Assembly: GCA_000431215.1 (NCBI GenBank)
Contig: HF985567.1
Coordinates: forward strand, 16,494-25,860
Length of the DNA: 9,367 nucleotides
Reading direction: 5' to 3'
Source of the DNA: Prevotella sp. CAG:1031
GTDB taxonomy: Bacteria > Bacteroidota > Bacteroidia > Bacteroidales > Muribaculaceae
Positions 1-5,168 of this stretch are shown piece after piece. Made by a program: the position numbers and the translations under genes. Position 1 is the stretch's first letter; each line of letters starts with the position of its first letter. The notes below the pieces were generated by a model that saw only the letters and a list, made by a program, of their open reading frames with translations, was not told the DNA's origin and searched no databases.

Positions 1-356
1 CCCCCGAATACAAGGATTTCTGCCGTCAGAACGGTATTAAATTCACCGAACACACCGACTTCTCGGCCGACGTGATCAACTCGAGCGACATTATATATAT
101 GACCCGAGTCCAACGTGAACGCTTTGCCGACATCGGCGAATATGAACAGGTCAAAGACCTCTATAACCTCAACGCCTCCATGCTTGCCGGAGCAAAACCG
201 ACAATGCGCATACTCCACCCGCTGCCGCGCGTCGGCGAAATTTCTCAGGACGTCGACGACGATCCTCACGCCTATTACTTCGAGCAGGCACGCAACGGAC
301 TGTTCGTGCGCCAGGCCCTTATCTGCCGCGCTCTCCAGATCAACCCTCAAGACTAA
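1..356 (+). CDS. pyrB: Aspartate carbamoyltransferase catalytic subunit, 3' part only
   Basis: This is the C-terminal 117 residues of PyrB, read in the frame starting at base 3; the 5' end lies outside the window. The enzyme condenses carbamoyl phosphate with L-aspartate to N-carbamoyl-aspartate in the cytoplasm, the committed step of pyrimidine synthesis. The fragment covers the end of the aspartate-binding domain. It shows YMTRVQRER at bases 96-122 (the Arg and Gln that in E. coli PyrB, R229 and Q231, contact aspartate) and HPLPRVGEI at 216-242, whose Pro-Leu-Pro loop contributes to the active site. The following DVDDDPHAYYFEQARNG is also typical of the family. The stop codon is at 354-356, only 4 bases before pyrI, so the two subunits are expected to be cotranscribed, as in enterobacterial pyrBI. 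The identification is secure; only the missing N-terminus is unknown. Confidence 0.96.
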   Translation, partial: PEYKDFCRQNGIKFTEHTDFSADVINSSDIIYMTRVQRERFADIGEYEQVKDLYNLNASMLAGAKPTMRILHPLPRVGEISQDVDDDPHAYYFEQARNGLFVRQALICRALQINPQD

Positions 357-360
357 AGCG

Positions 361-825
361 ATGAACACCGATAAAAAAGAACTCGCAGTTGCCGCACTGG
401 CCAACGGAACAGTCATCGACCATATTCCCGCCGAGAATCTTTTCAAGGCCGTAAGCCTTCTGCATCTCGACAAATGCCGCACTCGCATGACCATCGGCAA
501 TAACCTTCCGAGCGGACGCCTCGGCACCAAGGGTATCATAAAAATCGCCGACGTTGAGCTTCCCGAAGCGACTATAAACCGTATCGCGCTTATTGCGCCT
601 CATGCCAGAGTCAACACTATCCGCGACTTCGAAGTGGTCGAAAAGCGGCAGGTTGAACTTCCCGACATGATTGTCGGCATAGTCAGGTGTGCGAACCCCA
701 AATGTATAACCAATCACGAACCCATGGCCACACGCTTCGACGTTGTTGACCGCGACGATGTCACTCTCCGCTGCTGCTATTGCGGTCAGAGCGTCGGCGC
801 GCGCGAGGCCTCTATTATAGAATGA
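361..825 (+). CDS. pyrI: Aspartate carbamoyltransferase regulatory subunit
   Basis: PyrI (154 residues; E. coli PyrI is 153) is the regulatory chain of aspartate carbamoyltransferase. It binds nucleotide effectors in its N-terminal domain and joins catalytic trimers through a C-terminal zinc domain. The allosteric part is residues 1 to about 100, with the family-like stretch AVAALANGTVIDHIPAE near the start. The zinc site is intact: C110 and C115 (C-x4-C) with C138 and C141 (C-x2-C), the same spacing as C109/C114/C138/C141 of E. coli. The ATG at 361 is chosen because it follows the pyrB stop by 4 bases and gives the family length; an in-frame start further upstream would overlap pyrB in another frame. 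The stop overlaps the next gene's start by 4 bases. Its presence implies a holoenzyme with nucleotide feedback, although the actual effectors in this organism are not known from sequence. Confidence 0.97.
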   Translation: MNTDKKELAVAALANGTVIDHIPAENLFKAVSLLHLDKCRTRMTIGNNLPSGRLGTKGIIKIADVELPEATINRIALIAPHARVNTIRDFEVVEKRQVELPDMIVGIVRCANPKCITNHEPMATRFDVVDRDDVTLRCCYCGQSVGAREASIIE

Positions 826-1385
826 AACAGAACTGGAAACCGGGGACGATGATCTATCCTCTTCCGGCTGTGCTCGTAAGCTGCGCGGCCGAGGGGAAGT
901 CGAATTTCCTGACCGTAGCATGGACCGGGACAATCTGCACCGATCCGGCTATGTGCTACGTATCGATTCGGCCTGAGCGCTTCAGCCACGAACTTATAAA
1001 GAAGTCGATGGAATTCACCATCAACCTCTCGACTGCCGAAATGGCTCGCGCTACCGACTGGGCCGGAGTCCGCAGCGGACGCGACTACGACAAATGGGCC
1101 GAAACCGGCCTCCATCCCGAACCGGGCGTAAAAGTGCAATGTCCGTCTATAGCCGAATCTCCCGTCAATATCGAATGCCGGGTAAGCCAGATTATTCCTC
1201 TGGGAAGCCACGACATGATAATCGGCGAAGTCGTCAACGTCAAAGCCGACGAGAAGCTGCTCGACCCGCAGACCGGCGCATTCGACCTCGGCGCTGCCGG
1301 ACTGATGAGCTATACCCACGGCGCCTACTATCGTCAGGGCGAGCCTATCGGACGGTTCGGATGGAGCGTAAAGAAGAAAAAATAA
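822..1385 (+). CDS. Flavin reductase-like, FMN-binding split-barrel protein
   Basis: This is a 187-residue cytoplasmic protein of the flavin reductase-like / flavoredoxin family, which folds as a split beta-barrel and binds FMN. Family features are PLPAVLVSC (residues 13-21), NFLTVAWTGTI (28-38) and IRPERFSHELIKKS, the region that contacts the flavin phosphate in relatives. The C-terminus GEPIGRFGWSVKKKK is also typical. There is no signal peptide or membrane segment. The ATG at 822 overlaps the pyrI stop as ATGA, which indicates translational coupling and rules out the longer in-frame reading from 780. Family members reduce flavins or pass electrons to partner enzymes; the physiological substrate here cannot be read from the sequence. 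Its place between pyrI and glyA suggests coexpression with nucleotide metabolism, but a direct role in that pathway is only a guess. Confidence 0.9.
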   Translation: MKQNWKPGTMIYPLPAVLVSCAAEGKSNFLTVAWTGTICTDPAMCYVSIRPERFSHELIKKSMEFTINLSTAEMARATDWAGVRSGRDYDKWAETGLHPEPGVKVQCPSIAESPVNIECRVSQIIPLGSHDMIIGEVVNVKADEKLLDPQTGAFDLGAAGLMSYTHGAYYRQGEPIGRFGWSVKKKK

Positions 1386-1426
1386 CCTCAAATCTATATC
1401 AATCAAGAAAACCATCTATCATCAAC

Positions 1427-2707
1427 ATGAAAAAAGACGAACAGATTTTTGACATCATCGAACGCGAACACCTCCGCCAGAAGAAGGGCGTTGAGCTGAT
1501 TGCCAGTGAAAACTTCGTCAGCGACCAGGTTATGAAAGCCATGGGCTCATGCCTGACGAACAAATATGCCGAAGGCTATCCCGGCCACCGCTACTACGGC
1601 GGCTGTGAGGTTGTCGACGAAGCCGAGCGCCTTGCTCAGGATCGCATAAAAGAACTCTTCGGAGCTGAATATGCCAACGTCCAGCCCCACTCAGGCGCTC
1701 AGGCAAATATGGCTGTTTTCATGGCCTGCCTTAAGCCCGGCGACAAATTCCTCGGTCTCAACCTCAGCCACGGCGGTCACCTCAGCCACGGAAGCCCCGT
1801 GAACTTCTCGGGTCTCATGTTCCAGGCTCTCGAATATAACGTAAAAGAAGACACCGGAACAGTCGACTACGACCAGATGGAAGAAGTAGCACGCCGTGAA
1901 CGCCCGAAGCTCATAATCGGTGGTGCCAGCGCCTACAGCCGCGAATGGGACTATGCCCGTATGCGTAGCCTTGCCGACGAAATCGGCGCTATACTGATGA
2001 TCGACATGGCCCATCCCGCCGGTCTTATCGCCGCAGGCCTGCTCGATAACCCCGTCAAGTATGCCCACATCGTAACCTCGACAACCCACAAGACCCTGCG
2101 CGGTCCGCGCGGCGGTATCATCCTGTTGGGTAAAGACTTCGACAACCCCTGGGGTAAGGCTACGAAGAAAGGCGAAATCCGCAAGATGTCGTCGCTGATC
2201 GACTCTGCCGTGTTCCCCGGTGTCCAGGGTGGCCCGCTCGAGCATGTCATCGCAGCCAAAGCTGTCGCTTTCGGCGAAGCTCTCCAGCCTGAATTCAAGG
2301 AATATCAGAAACAAGTCAAGGCCAACGCAGCAGCCATGGCTCAGGCTATGATCGACAAAGGCTACAAAGTCATCTCCGGTGGCACCGACAACCACTCGAT
2401 GCTCATCGACCTCCGCACTAAGTTCCCCGATCTGCCCGGCAAAGTTGCAGAAAAGGTTCTTGTCGAAGCCGACATCACCGCCAACAAGAATATGGTGCCT
2501 TTCGACAGCCGCTCACCGTTCCAGACCTCTGGAATGCGCCTCGGAACGCCGGCCATCACCACCCGCGGCGCAAAAGAGCCACTCATGGGCGAGATCGTCG
2601 AGATGATCGACACAGTCCTGTCAAACTACGACAATCCGAAAGTCATTGCCGACGTGCGCGCCAAAGTCAACGCCACAATGAACGACTATCCCATGTTCGC
2701 CTGGTAA
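1427..2707 (+). CDS. glyA: Serine hydroxymethyltransferase
   Basis: GlyA (426 residues, close to the 417 of E. coli) is the cytoplasmic PLP enzyme that converts serine and tetrahydrofolate to glycine and 5,10-methylene-tetrahydrofolate, the main source of one-carbon units. The sequence carries the N-terminal ELIASENFVS (residues 24-33), the YAEGYPGHRYYGG block, HSGAQAN in the cofactor region, and DMAHPAGLIAAG. The PLP-binding lysine is K222 in STTHKTLRGPRGG (codon 2090-2092). The ATG at 1427 is chosen because it gives the conserved start (MKKDEQIFDIIERE); the open frame running back to 1094 overlaps the flavin reductase gene and is not credible. A gap of 41 bases after the flavin reductase contains no recognisable promoter, so glyA is probably the last gene of the pyrBI operon. 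No Shine-Dalgarno is seen, which is normal for Bacteroidetes. A strong hairpin follows the stop. Confidence 0.98.
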   Translation: MKKDEQIFDIIEREHLRQKKGVELIASENFVSDQVMKAMGSCLTNKYAEGYPGHRYYGGCEVVDEAERLAQDRIKELFGAEYANVQPHSGAQANMAVFMACLKPGDKFLGLNLSHGGHLSHGSPVNFSGLMFQALEYNVKEDTGTVDYDQMEEVARRERPKLIIGGASAYSREWDYARMRSLADEIGAILMIDMAHPAGLIAAGLLDNPVKYAHIVTSTTHKTLRGPRGGIILLGKDFDNPWGKATKKGEIRKMSSLIDSAVFPGVQGGPLEHVIAAKAVAFGEALQPEFKEYQKQVKANAAAMAQAMIDKGYKVISGGTDNHSMLIDLRTKFPDLPGKVAEKVLVEADITANKNMVPFDSRSPFQTSGMRLGTPAITTRGAKEPLMGEIVEMIDTVLSNYDNPKVIADVRAKVNATMNDYPMFAW

Positions 2708-2732
2708 TCCGTCAGCAACAGAAAATAATAAT

Positions 2733-2766
2733 GAGGCGGTCAGACCATCTTCGGTTTGACCGCCTC
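2733..2766. terminator. Bidirectional intrinsic terminator between glyA and flavodoxin gene
   Basis: Arms 2733-2746 and 2753-2766 form a 14-bp stem with a single G-U pair and a 6-base loop (ATCTTC). On the plus strand it is followed by GCGCATTTTATATA. On the minus strand the stem is followed by ATTATTATTTTCTG. It lies between the convergent stops of glyA (2707) and the flavodoxin gene (2788), so one hairpin probably serves both. The U-tracts are imperfect on both sides. Confidence 0.85.
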
Positions 2767-2787
2767 GCGCATTTTATATAGAGATGT

Positions 2788-3291
2788 TTATTTCGTCTGA
2801 GTCTCGATTTCTGCGACCCATCCCTTCAGGCGTTCGTCGGTAAGCTCGGAGTGGTTGACCTCGTCGAGCAGAAGTCCGAGTCCCTCACCGTTTTCATTAG
2901 CTTCCGATTCCTCGAAATGATAGACCGAATCGGGGTAGCGGCCGATAAATGTTGCGCCTGTGGGCTGTAGACTCTTGTAAATAATGCCTACGGCGTTGCA
3001 GAACGTATCGCTCATCGACTCATCGCCAAGTCCGAAGATAGCGATCTTCTTCCCTTTCAGGTCAAGAGCTTCGAGACCGGTCAGAAAATCATACCAATCG
3101 TCCTGAAGCTCTCCCGAACCCCAGGTGCTCGACCCGAGAAGAAGAACCTCGTAGTCGGCCACGGCGTCGGGAGCCGTCGTGGCAACATTATGGACGTCGG
3201 CGCTGTCGATCTTGAGAAGTCCGGCAATCTTATGGGCAACCTCTTCGGTGGTGCCGGTTGAAGAACCGAAGAATATTCCAAATTTTTTCAT
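2788..3291 (-). CDS. fldA: Flavodoxin, long-chain type
   Basis: Flavodoxin (167 residues) is a small soluble FMN protein that carries low-potential electrons between redox enzymes, often in place of ferredoxin. The N-terminal phosphate-binding loop is textbook: FGSSTGTTEEVA, residues 8-19, right after the first beta strand. The first flavin-flanking loop is GSSTWGSGELQDDW (53-66), with W57 in the stacking position. The fourth strand IAIFGLGD (83-90) leads to the second flavin loop. The extra stretch around residues 118-142 (YPDSVYHFEESEANENGEG) matches the insertion that defines long-chain flavodoxins. Oddly, the second loop reads GLGDESMSDTFCNAVG and lacks the tyrosine that usually stacks on the flavin. 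The ATG at 3291 begins directly before the family-typical MKKFGIFFGSSTGTT. The gene stands alone, convergent with glyA and divergent from the next block; no clear promoter box was found for it. Confidence 0.95.
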   Translation of the reverse strand: MKKFGIFFGSSTGTTEEVAHKIAGLLKIDSADVHNVATTAPDAVADYEVLLLGSSTWGSGELQDDWYDFLTGLEALDLKGKKIAIFGLGDESMSDTFCNAVGIIYKSLQPTGATFIGRYPDSVYHFEESEANENGEGLGLLLDEVNHSELTDERLKGWVAEIETQTK

Positions 3292-3385
3292 TATAGTCTA
3301 ATTTTGATTTTTAATTAGAACGCCACATCCGCAGCGATTGTTCATCTTGAATATGTCCTCTCCATCATTTTACTTGTGCATATTA

Positions 3386-3453
3386 ATCATAATGATGAAT
3401 ACGCCCCGAGTATTCTCTGTTACCGTGATTATCTGTATATTTGCATTCATCAT
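3386..3453. repeat. Small inverted repeats in the divergent regulatory region
   Basis: ATGATGAAT at 3392-3400 is the exact reverse complement of ATTCATCAT at 3445-3453; the right arm starts directly after the -7 box at 3436-3443. The left arm overlaps a shorter palindrome, ATCAT-A-ATGAT, at 3386-3396. These could be operator half-sites for the divergent unit, but the region is AT-rich and 9-bp matches can arise by chance. The rest of the 170-base gap between the flavodoxin gene and the next gene shows no RNA gene and no other ORF. Confidence 0.3.
3436..3443 (+). promoter_or_regulatory. Bacteroidetes -7 box for the ADP-ribosylglycohydrolase gene
   Basis: TATATTTG matches the Bacteroidetes -7 consensus TAnnTTTG exactly and is followed by CA. 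No TTTG-type -33 box is present at the usual 19-21-base spacing; the nearest candidate is a weak TCTG at 3416-3419. The box lies 20 bases before the ATG at 3463, so the leader would be short. Its position shows that the longer in-frame start at 3376 would be upstream of the transcript. Confidence 0.6.
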
Positions 3454-3462
3454 CAGGTGACT

Positions 3463-4434
3463 ATGAACGACGATAATACTAACCACAAAATGAATAATAT
3501 TGAAACGATAAAAAACCGGATGCTTGGCTGTCTTTACGGGCAGGCAATCGGTGACGCTCTTGGCCTCGGCTCTGAATTTATGAGCAAGGATGAAGTCAGT
3601 AAGAATTATCCCGGTGGATTAAAAAGTTATAATCAGATTGTTCAGGATGCTCATCGGCGGAGATGGGCTAAAGGCGCATGGACAGACGATACGGATATGA
3701 TGTTGTGTATCCTCGAAGCTTTTGAAAACGGAACGTTCAACATAAGTCGTGTCGCCTCCAATTTCAAAGATTGGTTCAATGGAAATCCAATGGGGATTGG
3801 CAGTCACACTTTCAAAGTGCTGTCTGTGGACGATTATGTCGTGCAACCTGAAATGAGTTCCAGACTATGGTGGGAACTATCTCGCAAGCAAAGCGCCGCA
3901 AATGGCGCACTGATGAGAACATCAGTTGTCGGATTGGCAAAGTCGGATATCGAAGAACAGGCTGAGGACATATGCAAGCTGACGCATTACGATCCCCGCT
4001 GTGTCGGTTCATGCGCAATCGCAGCTTCAATAATCCACCACCTTGTATGGCATGACAGGCAGCTATCTTATGATGAAATAAAAGATATTGCTCAGAGATA
4101 CGATGAAAGGATCTCCGAATGGATTGATGCGGCATACATCAGTCACGATATATCAATGCTCGACTTAGACGAAAGCTTCACCATAGGTTACACACTACGT
4201 ACACTTTCGGCCGCGCTATGGTGTTACTGGCATTCCACATCTTTTGAGGAAGGACTTCTGGCGGTTGTCAATGAAGGAGGTGATGCCGACACAAACGGAG
4301 CAGTAGCATGTGCTATACTCGGGGCCAAGTTCGGATATCGGTCTATACCTGAATACTATATAGCAAACCTACTTAACAGAGAAGTCTATAATAACAAGAT
4401 TACATCCTTAATACAACAAATCATCAATGAATAA
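3463..4434 (+). CDS. ADP-ribosylglycohydrolase (DraG/ARH-type) family protein
   Basis: This 323-residue soluble protein belongs to the ADP-ribosylglycohydrolase family, which removes ADP-ribose from proteins, nucleic acids or small molecules using two magnesium ions. All metal-site motifs are visible. GQAIGDALGLGSEF (residues 26-39) has the family GD and a glutamate at E38. WTDDTDM (73-79) supplies the first metal ligands. NGALMR is at 147-152. GGDADTN (272-278) supplies D274, D276 and T277. The residues look complete, so an active hydrolase is likely; the substrate is unknown. The ATG at 3463 is preferred because it lies just after the -7 box and after AGGTGA (3455-3460); ATG 3490 (nine residues shorter) is a fair alternative. 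The gene overlaps the next one by 8 bases. It is AT-richer than the flanking genes, and no ADP-ribosyltransferase toxin or partner is adjacent, so a DraT/DraG or DarTG-type pair is not supported. Confidence 0.9.
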   Translation: MNDDNTNHKMNNIETIKNRMLGCLYGQAIGDALGLGSEFMSKDEVSKNYPGGLKSYNQIVQDAHRRRWAKGAWTDDTDMMLCILEAFENGTFNISRVASNFKDWFNGNPMGIGSHTFKVLSVDDYVVQPEMSSRLWWELSRKQSAANGALMRTSVVGLAKSDIEEQAEDICKLTHYDPRCVGSCAIAASIIHHLVWHDRQLSYDEIKDIAQRYDERISEWIDAAYISHDISMLDLDESFTIGYTLRTLSAALWCYWHSTSFEEGLLAVVNEGGDADTNGAVACAILGAKFGYRSIPEYYIANLLNREVYNNKITSLIQQIINE

Positions 4435-5101
4435 GCTTAAGGAAACTCTCCTATGGTTGGTGACCGGGGTAGTTATGACGGTCTTACTTCTGATTTTTGG
4501 TTGTTATTATATAGTCGTCTGGAACGCTTCCAGCAGAACTTACGACCGAGTAGACGATATACCGCATAATAAAGCCGGTCTGCTGTTGGCAACCTCCCCT
4601 ATAACACCCGGTGGCGCACATAACTACTACTTTGACAATCGTATTAAGGCTGCCGACGAACTCTATAAAGCCGGTAAAATAGATTTTATCATAGCCAGCG
4701 GAGGCGATTATACCCAGACTCAAAAGAACGGGTGCAATGAACCGCAGGCAATACTTGACTCATTAGTTGCCCGTGGCGTCCCGGCCGACAGAATAATATT
4801 GGATTATGAAGGAACACGCACTCTCAACTCCATCGCAAAAGCCGGGCAGCTCTATAATCTTGAAAGCATGACGCTCATCTCTCAGAAATATCATAATGAG
4901 CGCGCTATTTACCTTGCGGATAAATACGGAATTAAAGCCATCGGCTACAATGCCCAACCCTCACCCATCCGTAAGAATCGCATCAAAAACACGCTTCGCG
5001 AATTTCTGGCCAGACCGAAAATGTTCATTGACATTCTGATTGGCATCAGACCTACCATTAAGGAAGACTCCGACTCCATATCCGTCGAGCCGCGTATATA
5101 G
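4427..5101 (+). CDS. SanA/YdcF-like DUF218 inner-membrane protein
   Basis: This is a 224-residue protein of the DUF218 superfamily, closest in pattern to SanA, the E. coli membrane protein linked to vancomycin exclusion. One hydrophobic segment (about residues 8-32) follows a short basic N-terminus (MNKLKE), which suggests a signal anchor with the domain in the periplasm. The DUF218 core then follows: GLLLATSP (51-58), NYYFDNRIKAADELYKAGK (66-84), IIASGGD (88-94), NEP (104-106), LDYEGTRTLNS (125-135) and LISQKYHNERAIYLA (150-164). REFLARPKMFIDIL near the C-terminus is also SanA-like. The biochemical role of the family is unsettled, with envelope-barrier roles proposed. The start codon lies inside the upstream ADP-ribosylglycohydrolase gene with an 8-base overlap, so the two are probably translationally coupled. 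A GGD in place of the more usual SGDN-type motif is seen; whether this matters is unknown. Confidence 0.88.
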   Translation: MNKLKETLLWLVTGVVMTVLLLIFGCYYIVVWNASSRTYDRVDDIPHNKAGLLLATSPITPGGAHNYYFDNRIKAADELYKAGKIDFIIASGGDYTQTQKNGCNEPQAILDSLVARGVPADRIILDYEGTRTLNSIAKAGQLYNLESMTLISQKYHNERAIYLADKYGIKAIGYNAQPSPIRKNRIKNTLREFLARPKMFIDILIGIRPTIKEDSDSISVEPRI

Positions 5102-5137
5102 CTGATTTGTCATACCCGCCGTTTGGGAAAAAATCGC

Positions 5138-5145
5138 TAACTTTG
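5138..5145 (+). promoter_or_regulatory. Bacteroidetes -7 box for the ABC-F gene
   Basis: TAACTTTG, followed by CAG, matches TAnnTTTG exactly and sits 23 bases before the ATG at 5169. A TTTG at 5122-5125 is only 12 bases upstream and one at 5106-5109 is 28 bases upstream, so neither is at the usual -33 spacing. The call rests on the -7 box and on its place in the 67-base gap after the SanA-like gene. The ABC-F gene is therefore probably transcribed on its own with a very short leader. Confidence 0.6.
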
Positions 5146-5168
5146 CAGCCGAATTTCAAAAACCGTCT

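Noticed and set aside
115..360. N-terminal extension of pyrI into pyrB
   Set aside because: The extension is in another frame of the real pyrB gene, and the ATG at 361 gives the normal PyrI length.
1094..1426. N-terminal extension of glyA by 111 codons
   Set aside because: It overlaps the flavin reductase gene out of frame, has Arg/Ser-rich shadow composition, and the SHMT family starts at the ATG at 1427.
1386..1426. Riboswitch or separate promoter before glyA
   Set aside because: The gap is only 41 bases, with no TAnnTTTG box and no room for a known folded leader.
3376..3462. Longer start for the ADP-ribosylglycohydrolase, adding 29 residues
   Set aside because: The stretch contains the -7 promoter box, so it is probably upstream of the transcript; the extra residues do not resemble the family.
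3463..4434. Toxin-antitoxin (DarTG-like) or nitrogenase-control (DraT/DraG) system
   Set aside because: No ADP-ribosyltransferase, macrodomain or nitrogenase gene is next to the hydrolase; the neighbours are a flavodoxin gene and a DUF218 gene.
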